A stretch of 49,883 nucleotides of DNA, from NCBI GenBank assembly GCA_026388075.1, contig JAPLKN010000029.1, positions 1 to 49,883 on the forward strand, given 5' to 3'. The notes beneath the pieces are model-generated. The model had not been told where the DNA came from and made no database searches. It worked only from the letters and a program-made list of their open reading frames with translations. Shown here piece after piece: positions 1-8,100 of this stretch. How positions within the stretch are numbered: the first letter of the stretch is position 1; the number at the start of each line of letters is the position of its first letter. Source of the DNA: Elusimicrobiota bacterium (GTDB taxonomy: Bacteria; Elusimicrobiota; Endomicrobiia; Endomicrobiales; JAPLKN01). The translations under genes were made by a program, and so were the position numbers.

Positions 1-677
1 TTCTTGCTGATGGGGATGCCATTGCGCTCCCTCAAAGCAGTCTGAAGTATATTTTAGAAAAAGCGATTAATAAGTTTCCGAACCTTACGAAAATAGCTAT
101 CTACGGTTCCATAAAAAGCCTTCAAAATAAAACCGTTAATGATCTTAAGGAACTAAAAGACAGAAAACTATCAACTGTATATCTTGGTTTTGAAACAGGC
201 GATAAGCAAATTTATGATTTTATAGAAAAATTCGGTTCCCCTGAAGGAAACGTGGAAACCTGTCTTAAGGTGAAAGAGGCGGGACTAAAAACTAATGTAA
301 CCGTGATACTTGGTTTGGGCGGGAAAAAGCATTCTCAAAACCATGCAATAAATACTGCTAAAATACTAAACCAGGCTCAACCGCATCAGATAGCTGCTTT
401 AACTTTGATGATTGCACCGCGCACTCCGTTGTACTCAATGCTTAAAAGAGGAGAATTTGAACAGCTTGAAGATTTCGATTTTCTTAAAGAGCTTCATCTG
501 CTGATAAAAAACTTGGAAGATTTTAAATGTCTTTTTTTCTCTAATCACGCATCAAATTATTATCCAATAAATGCCAGATTCCCGCGGGATAAAGAAACAA
601 TACTAAATGAACTGGATGAAGTTATTCAAAACGGTTCCAAAAAAGTACTTAAACCCGAATTTTTGAGAGGTTTATAA
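1..677 (+). CDS. Radical SAM protein, C-terminal part (5' end outside window)
   Basis: The reading frame is open from the first complete codon at position 3 to a TAA at 675-677, so the start and the N-terminal radical SAM cysteine motif lie outside the window. The visible part begins with LADGDAIALP and continues with a TVILGLGG segment, a GALTLM-like strand (AALTLMIAPRTPLY) and SNHASNYYPINARFPRDK near the end. From family knowledge these are hallmarks of a group of stand-alone radical SAM (Elp3/MiaB-fold) proteins whose C-terminus reads LKPEFLRGL. The substrate of this group is not known to me. A start at GTG 252 would cut away conserved sequence and is not believable. The next gene follows after 22 bases with its own ribosome binding site, so the two may be cotranscribed. 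Confidence 0.85.
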   Translation, partial: LADGDAIALPQSSLKYILEKAINKFPNLTKIAIYGSIKSLQNKTVNDLKELKDRKLSTVYLGFETGDKQIYDFIEKFGSPEGNVETCLKVKEAGLKTNVTVILGLGGKKHSQNHAINTAKILNQAQPHQIAALTLMIAPRTPLYSMLKRGEFEQLEDFDFLKELHLLIKNLEDFKCLFFSNHASNYYPINARFPRDKETILNELDEVIQNGSKKVLKPEFLRGL

Positions 678-699
678 TTATCAAGTAATAGGAGGATGT

Positions 700-1224
700 A
701 TGGTTAAACTTTGGAGATGTGAGATTTGCGGAGATCCGTATATCGGGGATGAAGCTCCGTCTAATTGTCCGTTTTGCGGAGCTAAAAGGCAATACCTAAT
801 AGAAGCAAAGGATTCAAAGGCAAACTTTGATGTCAGCCTTAATGAAAAAGATCGTGCCAATGCTGAGCGCGCGCTTGAAGTGGAAGTGAGCAATTCCGCA
901 TTTTATTTCTGTGCTGCTGCAAGAACTGATGATGCTGAAGGTAAACTTCTTTTCAAGGCTCTCGGAAAAGTAGAATCTGAACATGCTTCAATTTGGAAAA
1001 AAATCTTAAAGTTGGATAAAATTCCAAATGGTAATGATAAATGTTATGTAGGAAATAAAGAAAATCTTAATGAATCCCACTCCCGTGAAACAAAGGCAAT
1101 TAATTTTTACTCACAGGCCGCAAAAGAATCAAAAGATGCAAGAATAAAACAGATATTTGAAGCTCTTGTTGAAGTTGAAACCGACCATCTGCATCTTTCG
1201 GAAGAAAGGTTAAAAAATAGTTAG
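700..1224 (+). CDS. Rubredoxin-like / ferritin-like (rubrerythrin-type) protein
   Basis: The 174-residue protein starts with a rubredoxin-like metal site: CEICG at residues 7-11 and CPFCG about 17 residues further on. A four-helix ferritin-like part follows, with carboxylate/histidine positions expected of a di-iron site (EVEVSNSAFY, VESEHASIW, SRETKAINFY, VEVETDHLHL). This reverses the classical rubrerythrin order, in which rubredoxin is C-terminal, and matches 'reverse' or NigerythrinN-type architectures. A role in cytoplasmic peroxide or oxygen detoxification, using electrons passed from the rubredoxin iron, is the usual one for the family and is inferred here. TAGGAGG stands seven bases before ATG 700 and fixes the start. 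It is an anaerobe marker and fits the other redox proteins in the window. Confidence 0.85.
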   Translation: MVKLWRCEICGDPYIGDEAPSNCPFCGAKRQYLIEAKDSKANFDVSLNEKDRANAERALEVEVSNSAFYFCAAARTDDAEGKLLFKALGKVESEHASIWKKILKLDKIPNGNDKCYVGNKENLNESHSRETKAINFYSQAAKESKDARIKQIFEALVEVETDHLHLSEERLKNS

Positions 1225-1296
1225 TTGACAACGAAGATCAAATAATTGAAAAGTATTTAAATTAAAGGCAAAGTTCAATAAAACGAGAAAAAAAAG

Positions 1297-1692
1297 ATGG
1301 AAGATTATAAATTGAAAAAAATTGCCGTAATAGGGGTTTCCCAAAACAGCAAAAAATACGGCTATAAAATATTCAGCGATCTTTTAAAAGCAGGTTTCAA
1401 TGTTTTTGGGATAAATCCAAAAGGCGGCGAGGTTGAAGGAAAGAAATTATTTAGTTCAATTAAAGAAATAAATCCTTTACCTGATATGATATTAACTGTG
1501 GTTCCTCCGGTAATCACCGAAAAAGTGATTGAAGAGATGAATTTGCTAGGTATCAAACGGCTCTGGATGCAGCCCGGGTCGGAATCGGATACGGCAATTT
1601 CCAAGGCTAAAGAATACGGCATTTTGGTAACCTCAAAAAAATGCTTCATGGTTGCAAACGGCCTGTGGAAAGAGGAATTAAAAGGATTTTAA
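1297..1692 (+). CDS. CoA-binding domain protein (YccU-like)
   Basis: A 131-residue single-domain protein with a Rossmann-like N-terminus (KKIAVIGVSQNSKKYGYKIF), then the NPKG turn, the strand ending in TVVPP and a WMQPGSES segment. These are the conserved positions of the CoA_binding_2 family (E. coli YccU type). Family members bind CoA or a similar nucleotide; no reaction is established. The pair of lysines and CFMV near residues 110-118 corresponds to the conserved CxM/C segment of relatives. The start at 1297 lies 72 bases after the preceding gene and has only a weak purine stretch (AACGAGAAAAAAAAG) upstream. It is separate from msrAB, which follows after 80 bases. Confidence 0.85.
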   Translation: MEDYKLKKIAVIGVSQNSKKYGYKIFSDLLKAGFNVFGINPKGGEVEGKKLFSSIKEINPLPDMILTVVPPVITEKVIEEMNLLGIKRLWMQPGSESDTAISKAKEYGILVTSKKCFMVANGLWKEELKGF

Positions 1693-1772
1693 TTGGTATA
1701 TGAATAAAGGTAAAAATGTTTTATTAATACTGAAATATTTTCTTATAGGATGCTGAAGGAGTTATCAATATA

Positions 1773-2666
1773 ATGGCTGGATATACGGGAGGAAAAACTC
1801 TTAATCCCACATATGAAGAAGTTTCATCAGGAAAAACAGGTCATTATGAAGCAGTGCAGATAACGTTTGATCCGTCAAAAGTAAGTTATGAAAAACTGCT
1901 TGATATATTCTGGCATCAGATTGATCCGACGGATGAATACGGGCAATTCGCTGACAAGGGGACTCAATACAAGACTGCCATTTTCTATAATAATGAAGAA
2001 CAAAAAAAAGCAGCTGAAAATTCTTTAAATGAGCTTGAAAGGTCAAAATATTTTAATAAGCCGATAAAAACTAAAATATTGAAGGCCGAAATATTTTATA
2101 AAGCTGAGGATTATCACCAGGATTATTATTTGAAAAATCCATTGCATTACAATACATACAAGAAACTTTCAGGAAGAGAGGATTTTATCATAAAAAAATG
2201 GGGAAAAAAGCCGCAAAATAAATTTATTAAGCCGACAAAGCAGGAACTTAAAAGTAAACTCACGGATATTCAATTCAAAATCACTCAGGAGAATGCTACC
2301 GAACCACCGTTTAATAACGAATATTGGAAAAATTCCAGGGAAGGAATTTACGTGGATATCGTATCCGGAGAAGTTTTATTCAGCTCTCTAGACAAGTTTG
2401 ATTCGGACTGCGGCTGGCCTTCATTCACAAAACCCATAAATTCAGAAAGTACGGTTGAGCAAAAGGATTCGAGCCACGGTATGGCAAGAACGGAAGTGCG
2501 AAGCAAACAGGCGGATTCACACCTTGGCCATGTTTTTAACGATGGGCCAAAACCGGCAGGATTACGCTATTGTATTAATTCCGCGGCATTAAGGTTTATC
2601 CCAAAAGAAGATATGGAAAAGCAGGGATACGGGAAATATTTAAAGATATTTGAAGAAGAGAAATAA
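1773..2666 (+). CDS. msrAB: MsrA-MsrB fusion with truncated MsrA half
   Basis: This 297-residue protein joins the two methionine sulfoxide reductase folds. Residues 1-145 match MsrA from the GYTGG strand onward ([39 protein letters not shown]). Residues about 165-297 are a complete MsrB, with GWPSF, the [11 protein letters not shown] strand and the catalytic cysteine in [11 protein letters not shown]; the zinc cysteine pairs of some MsrBs are absent. The MsrA active-site segment GCFWC, normally about 25 residues before GYTGG, is missing. In frame before ATG 1773 only DAEGVINI, which still looks like MsrA, can be read before a TAG at 1746-1748, and no other frame encodes the motif. The MsrA half has no cysteine at all. 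AAGGAG at 1756-1761 could serve ATG 1773 with a long spacing. MsrB activity (R-sulfoxide) is expected; MsrA activity is not. Confidence 0.85.
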   Translation: MAGYTGGKTLNPTYEEVSSGKTGHYEAVQITFDPSKVSYEKLLDIFWHQIDPTDEYGQFADKGTQYKTAIFYNNEEQKKAAENSLNELERSKYFNKPIKTKILKAEIFYKAEDYHQDYYLKNPLHYNTYKKLSGREDFIIKKWGKKPQNKFIKPTKQELKSKLTDIQFKITQENATEPPFNNEYWKNSREGIYVDIVSGEVLFSSLDKFDSDCGWPSFTKPINSESTVEQKDSSHGMARTEVRSKQADSHLGHVFNDGPKPAGLRYCINSAALRFIPKEDMEKQGYGKYLKIFEEEK

Positions 2667-2708
2667 GTAATGTGCATTTCAGCCTACGAATAGGGAATAG
2701 AAAAAAAT

Positions 2709-2737
2709 TTGAAATTTTCTTAAAAAATTGGTATGTT
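2709..2737 (+). promoter_or_regulatory. Candidate sigma70 promoter of the histone gene
   Basis: TTGAAA at 2709-2714 and TATGTT at 2732-2737 are separated by 17 bases. The pair lies about 65 bases upstream of the histone-fold ORF in otherwise gene-free DNA. It was judged by eye only. Confidence 0.5.
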
Positions 2738-2800
2738 AGTTGTCAAAATAAATAAGCCCGCCGAAAAAACTAGGCGAGGTACGTCAAACGGAGGAAGCAA

Positions 2801-2980
2801 ATGGCAGAAACACTCGTAGTAGTAAGCAAAGTAAAAAAGATGGTAAAAGAAGCGGGATTTCGCACAGGAGCGGATTATATAGCTTCAATTTCGGCGAAAG
2901 TGGAAGAAATGGTAAAAGCATCAATTGAGAAAGCAAAAACAGTCGGTAATAAGAAAACACTTGGCGCTGAGGACATGTAG
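2801..2980 (+). CDS. Bacterial histone-fold protein
   Basis: A 59-residue ORF with a strong ribosome binding site (GGAGG at 2790-2794, six bases before ATG). The protein reads MAETLVVVSKVKKMVKEAG, then a long helix (ADYIASISAKVEEMVKASIEK), then AKTVGNKKTLGAEDM. The pattern of a short helix, a loop with R, a long central helix, a loop with a K-K-T-L motif and a terminal E-D start of a last helix is the single histone fold of archaeal HMf-type histones. The N-terminus closely resembles the short bacterial histones known from Bdellovibrio (Bd0055 type), as I recall them. By analogy it would dimerise and bind or coat DNA. The K-T positions correspond to the L2 loop that contacts DNA. It is monocistronic with its own promoter. 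A search of structure-based histone profiles would settle the family. Confidence 0.8.
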   Translation: MAETLVVVSKVKKMVKEAGFRTGADYIASISAKVEEMVKASIEKAKTVGNKKTLGAEDM

Positions 2981-3032
2981 TTAAGGCAGTAATGAGTAAT
3001 GAGTGATGAGCGGTGAGTTTTGCGTTGTTGGA

Positions 3033-3053
3033 CCAAAAGGCTTAACCTTTTGG
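3033..3053 (+). terminator. Hairpin downstream of the histone gene
   Basis: CCAAAAGG and CCTTTTGG form a perfect 8-bp stem with a 5-base loop. There is no T-run after it, so it may be a processing or stability hairpin rather than a true intrinsic terminator. Confidence 0.4.
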
Positions 3054-3124
3054 AAGTAATAAGTAAAAAAAATTCACCTTTCTGAAATCTGAGCTGTTAA
3101 AAATAAAAAAATAACAGTATCTAA

Positions 3125-3185
3125 ATACCTCTGAAGAGATCCTTCGATTTCACTCAGGATTTTTTCAGGGGTGTTTTTATTTTGT
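3125..3185 (+). terminator. Terminator-like repeat, copy 1
   Basis: CCTCTGAA (3128-3135) pairs with TTCAGGGG (3164-3171), followed by TGTTTTTATTTTG, the form of an intrinsic terminator. The whole 60-base unit, including the internal CTTCGAT and the T-rich end, recurs at 15973-16033, so it behaves as a dispersed repeat as well. Confidence 0.6.
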
Positions 3186-3345
3186 AATAGGATTTTACAT
3201 TAATATTTTATATAATATTAAAAAAAGAAGGAATTCCACTGGCTCTGTCCTTAATATTAACGTTCACAATTATTTTATGAATTTTCTATCTGTTTTTCAT
3301 AATTTAAAAGAATAATTACTACACTTATACCTAAAGGGGGGAAAG

Positions 3346-3423
3346 GTGTATAGATGCCGAATTTATAATAGTTTTGTTAATTCCAGCATAAAAAATGACT
3401 GCTGGAATTTTTTTATTATATGA
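3346..3423 (+). CDS. Putative 25-residue leader peptide of the tps operon
   Basis: A GTG at 3346 stands four bases after a run of six G (AAAGGGGGG, 3333-3341). The same G6 plus four-base spacing precedes tpsA at 5117-5127. The frame reads MYRCRIYNSFVNSSIKNDCW and a few more residues, then ends in TGA at 3421-3423. That stop overlaps the ATG of tpsB (ATGA). The ORF runs right through the intrinsic terminator at 3379-3414. tpsB has no ribosome binding site of its own, so translation coupled to this leader would explain its expression, and ribosome progress through the leader could open the terminator stem. The peptide has no run of a regulatory amino acid. This is a hypothesis based on geometry alone. 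Confidence 0.45.
   Translation: MYRCRIYNSFVNSSIKNDCWNFFII
3379..3414 (+). terminator. Intrinsic terminator / possible attenuator before tpsB
   Basis: AATTCCAGCA (3379-3388) and TGCTGGAATT (3400-3409) form a perfect 10-bp stem. The run of seven T at 3408-3414 completes an intrinsic terminator. It ends five bases before the tpsB start codon, so it cannot serve an upstream gene without also affecting tpsB. The leader ORF crosses it. Confidence 0.7.
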
Positions 3424-5075
3424 AACTTAAAATAAACATACTATTGATACATATCATGAGAGCCTGCATTTTATCAGCTTTATTATTAATTTCAATATTA
3501 AACACAACTTATGGGTTAACCCCGGATGAACAGCGCGCTTTGGAACAACAAAAGGTAATTGAGCAAAAAGAATCCATGGAAAAACAAAGCCAGGAACTCC
3601 GTAAAATACAGGATGAAATTGAGCTAAAGCGGAAAACCAAAGAGCTTGAAGCTCCAAAGCCTGAACGATTGAGAAAATCGGATATCAGGGAACTGCAAAG
3701 AAAACTGCAAAATTTATACCTTAATCACGGATATATCTCGGCCAGAGTATATCTTGACATAAAAGACCCGCTACCGAACACGCTGAAGTTCACAATTCTG
3801 GAAGGCACCATTGAAAATATCTATTTCGCAGACCCCAATCAAGGAAAAATGCCCATCCGCACGGCGTTTCCCCGGTTAAGAAACAAAACTCTTAATATTC
3901 GCGATATTGAACAGGGGTTTGAACAAATGAACCGTTTGCAGTCAAATAACGCGACTATGCAGATTAAACCCGGAAAAACTGACGGCGGGGCCGAAATTGA
4001 AATCATGAATACCCCCGGGCGCAGGACCAGGGTATCTTATGGAGCGAACAATTCGGGAACCGAATTGACGGGACAGAACAAACATTTCCTGGATCTTCTC
4101 GGTGAAAACCTGTTTAGGCTAAACGAGATGCTGTCCCTGAATTATGGAAGAGGTTTTGAAGATAACGACAGGAAATATGCAAGAAATTACGGCTCGTCAT
4201 TAAGCGTTCCGCTGGGGTACTGGACGTTTGATTTTAATTACAATGCATCCGAATACCTCGCCACAATTCAGGGAATCAGCGGTAATATTTTCTCTAAAAA
4301 TGATTACAATAATTTAAGTTTTTCTGTTGACAGGGTTTTGTCAAGAGCCAGAAGGCACAAAATAAACGCGGGCCTTGGGCTTACCAGCAAGGAATCGAAA
4401 GGTTATCTTAACGGTGTTAAGTTAGATGTTAGCAGTAGGAATCTTATCCCGATGTCTGTTTATGCCTCTCACCTGATATTTTTGCCGGGCGGTCTGCTTT
4501 CGTCCAGGGTAAGTTACATTCATGGGCTTGATATACTGGATGCTCAAGAAGATAGGGCCAATTTGGCAGAAGGCCAGCCGAAAGCTCAATTTCAGGCAGT
4601 TTCATTGAACGAATACTTCTCGTATCGTTTCGCTTTGCCCTATACAAACATTCCGTTAACGTACAGCATAAATTTAACCGGCCAGTATTCTTGGGATGAT
4701 TTGTTCAGTTCGGAACAATTCACGCCGAACGTGCGAGGGTACAGGGAAGGCGGCATATGTGGCGAAAGTGGCGCAAGCGCGAGCAATGATATTCAAACTC
4801 CCCTTATAGGCGTTCTGCCGTTTAAAAACAAAACCGCTCGGTCAATAATAACAAAATTTTCGTTAAACTGCTTTTATGACAAAGGGTTCGTTCAGCATAA
4901 AACCTACGGTGGGAAAGAACATATTTCAGGCTGGGGATACGGGATTTCCGGCAAATTATATGATATAATTAATATGAACATTTACGTTTCTAATCCGTTA
5001 GAAGCGCCGTCAAACGTAACAAAAGAAAGAAACGCATTCAATATGAGCTTGAACATAGTATTACATTTGGTGTAG
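3420..5075 (+). CDS. TpsB-type outer-membrane transporter (ShlB/FhaC/CdiB family)
   Basis: The 551-residue protein secretes its TpsA partner across the outer membrane. A signal peptide (ILSALLLISILNTTYG) is followed by a charged, Q/E/K-rich alpha-helical region (residues about 35-85), a POTRA domain (RELQRKLQNLYLNHGYISAR ... LEGTIENIYF, residues about 90-140), a second POTRA-like part and a beta-barrel to the C-terminus. LNHGYISARVYL is typical of the family POTRA. The barrel ends with alternating hydrophobic residues (MSLNIVLHLV), although the last residue is valine rather than the usual phenylalanine. Length fits the family (about 550-600). The start is uncertain: ATG 3420 overlaps the leader stop (ATGA), and an alternative ATG lies at 3456. 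Neither has a ribosome binding site. tpsA follows after 51 bases. Confidence 0.9.
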   Translation: MKLKINILLIHIMRACILSALLLISILNTTYGLTPDEQRALEQQKVIEQKESMEKQSQELRKIQDEIELKRKTKELEAPKPERLRKSDIRELQRKLQNLYLNHGYISARVYLDIKDPLPNTLKFTILEGTIENIYFADPNQGKMPIRTAFPRLRNKTLNIRDIEQGFEQMNRLQSNNATMQIKPGKTDGGAEIEIMNTPGRRTRVSYGANNSGTELTGQNKHFLDLLGENLFRLNEMLSLNYGRGFEDNDRKYARNYGSSLSVPLGYWTFDFNYNASEYLATIQGISGNIFSKNDYNNLSFSVDRVLSRARRHKINAGLGLTSKESKGYLNGVKLDVSSRNLIPMSVYASHLIFLPGGLLSSRVSYIHGLDILDAQEDRANLAEGQPKAQFQAVSLNEYFSYRFALPYTNIPLTYSINLTGQYSWDDLFSSEQFTPNVRGYREGGICGESGASASNDIQTPLIGVLPFKNKTARSIITKFSLNCFYDKGFVQHKTYGGKEHISGWGYGISGKLYDIINMNIYVSNPLEAPSNVTKERNAFNMSLNIVLHLV

Positions 5076-5126
5076 GTTTCCTAACTGCAGATGTGAGCGG
5101 GAGAACCCCGTTCGCAGGGGGGCAGT

Positions 5127-8100
5127 ATGAACAGGAAAGAAGTTCTTCTACGCAAAGTTACGGCTGTGGCAACTGCAGTGTTTTTTGTTGTTGCTCAAAT
5201 GCCATTACAGGCAGCAGGGATAACGGCTGACGGCCAGACAAACACGACCATTGACGTTACGTCAAACGGGACTCCAATGGTCAACATTGCGCAGCCCAAC
5301 GCGCAGGGATTGTCGCATAACACCTACTCCGATTTTAACGTTGACCCGAATAACCTCGTAATAAACAACTCAAACCACCTAACCGGCGTTTCCCAGACAG
5401 GCGGATATGTTGTCGGAAACCCCAATTTAATCGGAAAAACCGAAGCAAATGTAGTTCTTAACGAAGTTACAAGTAACCGGATAAGTAACTTAAACGGCTA
5501 CATAGAAATGTACGGCAAAGCGGCTGATTTTATCCTTGCTAATCCCAACGGCATTGCCGTTGCGGGAGCCGGTTTTATAAACACCCCTCGCGCAACTCTC
5601 GTTACGGGCACGCCGAACATAGTCAACGGCATGGTTAGCGATTTCGCCCTTTCCCCCACGGGCGCAATATCCATAACCGGCAGGGACGTCCCCGGCCTTA
5701 CAAACCTTGGTTTGGACACTCAATCGGTGGATTTGGCAACTCTTGTATCGCGCGTAATAACCGTTTCAGGTGGCATATACGGCAAAAACGTGCATCTGCT
5801 TTCGGGTAACGATAAATACAGCTATCAGACAAACACGGTATCATCAACCGGGCAGCCGCTTGTTCCTCTTAACACGCAGTTCGGGGTTGACTCATCGGCG
5901 CTTGGCGGAATGTACGCAGGCCGGATAACGATTGTAGCTAACGAAGCGGGGTTTGGCGTAAGAACTGCAGGTGATTTAGTTTCTGATGTAGATGACATTT
6001 CTATAACCTCAAAAGGCGGTATTGAATATTCCAAAGCTTATGCCCGGAGAAACTTGACCGTCCAATCCGTTAATGGCGATGTGGCTAACGCCGATTACAG
6101 TTTTGCAGGAAACGATATCTCAATTTCAGGTAAAAACGTTGCAAGTAAGTATATGAACGCGTCAAACAACATTTCCGTACGGTCAGAAAACAATACAACG
6201 TATGGAACAGCGGAAGCTAAAAATGTAACGGTAAATGCCGGGAACGCGATTACAAACACAAGCGCTACAACGGCGCTGGAAAGTATTACATTAAAAGGAA
6301 AAGATATTGAAGCAAAAGAATTAACTTCAGGACTGGATTTGTCGTTAATTGCAGAAAATTCGTTTACAAACCATGGAAACACCCTATCTTATGGCGATGC
6401 CAGTATAACCGCAAAATCATTAATCCTTGACCCGTCTTACAAGTTTACCGCTCACAAAAATTTAAATCTGACTACGGAAACTTTTGATAATGAAAGCACG
6501 TTCCTAGCCGGGCAAAACATTACAATGAATGCTACAGAAATGACAAACCGCGGCAGCATACAGGCCTACGGAAACGTGCTTATAGACGGGACTGATATTG
6601 AAAACAAGACTTCGGGTCATTTGTATGCGGGAGAAACATTATCTCTTACTGCAACAGGCTCTATAACGAATAATGGCATAGCAGAAGGCGATAGCACAGA
6701 TGTTTCAGCCACGGTAATAACAAATAACGGAAAAATTAACGCGCTTACCGGTACACTGAGCGTTTCCGGCAACACCATAGCCAACAATACCGGCGCTGAA
6801 ATGAATTCTAACGGCACAATGAACTTAACAGCGGCAAATACGTTAATCAATAATGGCAAGATCACTTCAGAAGGCGATTTGAACCTGACCGCAGATACCC
6901 TGGTTTCAAACAATTTATTGCTCTCCGGAGATGATATCAATATGAATGTAAGGGACGCGGTAAATAATTCCGAGATAGCGGCTTATAACAATATAAATAT
7001 CAACGCAGCGGGAAACGTAACCAACAACGGGACCGGGCTCTTGCTTGCAAATAACAATTTAAACATATCCGCGAACAACTTAACAAATTCGCCGAACGGA
7101 TACATATACTCCGGTAATGATTCGCTTTTCCGGATAAGTGGCACTTTATACAATAATCAAGGTCTGATTTATGCCGAAAGAAATATGATAATGCGGGGAC
7201 AGGGCGATGAAACGTCAAAAATGGCAGTGTTGACAAACAACGCGGGCGAGATATCGGCAAAAACCGGCGATTTAACGATAAATGCGAATACAATAAATAA
7301 TTTGAGTATAGACAATTGTGCCGTTCCTCCGGGCTCATTTACGGTATATCAAACAGGAGGGCCACAGTATCCGCCAGACCCTAATATTGCCGGCACTGGA
7401 GAACCTGCTCCCAGAACTTATTCTGTATATTCAAACGTATATGCGATTAAACAGGGTAAAATACTGGCGGGCAACAATATCACGATGAATGCGGGTACTG
7501 TCAGAAATAGAAGCAGTATCGTAGCCGCTCAGAACGGGCTAAATATCTACGCGGGAACAGTATATAATGAAAGGCCGGCGTTTTATGTCACATATACTTA
7601 TGAAGAAGGTATGTCGCCTACAACCGCCCTTTTGTACTCCAATACTCCCGCAGCAATGTCAGGCAGAACGGTAAACATCCAGGCTTCATTAATCTGCATA
7701 GACGCGCCAAATACGAACACTGGCACCATCCCTCAGATACGAGGCGGAACCGACAAGCAAATTGAACAAATTATAAACACGGGAATATTACAGCCTTTGA
7801 TTGTGAACGGAATATCCATAAACCCGGGCCCGGGTTTCAAACTTGCGAAGCCGGACGCAGGTTATCTGTTCCAGAATAATAATCGTTTTCTGAATGAATA
7901 CGAATTCACCGGCTCTGATTATTTTATTAAGCGCATGGGCTTTAACCCGAATACGGGCACGAAATTTTTAGGCGATGCCGTATATGAGCAAAAAATCATT
8001 CAGGACTCGATAATCGCGGCAACCGGAAACCACTATTTATACGACGGCATTGTAAACATGAATCAGCAGATGGAAGTCTTATATGATAATGCCGTTTCCA

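Larger units (their letters stand above)
2981..3345 (+). other. Gene-free stretch between the histone gene and the secretion locus
   Basis: No ORF with a plausible ribosome binding site is seen here apart from the leader ORF that begins at its end. It contains a perfect hairpin (3033-3053), the terminator-like repeat at 3125-3185, and then about 150 bases of very AT-rich DNA including a TATAAT at 3211-3216 without a convincing -35 box. The promoter of the secretion operon probably lies in this AT-rich part. Confidence 0.5.

Noticed and set aside
1693-1772. A selenocysteine MsrA with the start further upstream
   Set aside because: The frame upstream contains TAG, TGA and TAA, and no G-G-x-F-W context exists around any TGA. 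The segment is absent, not recoded.
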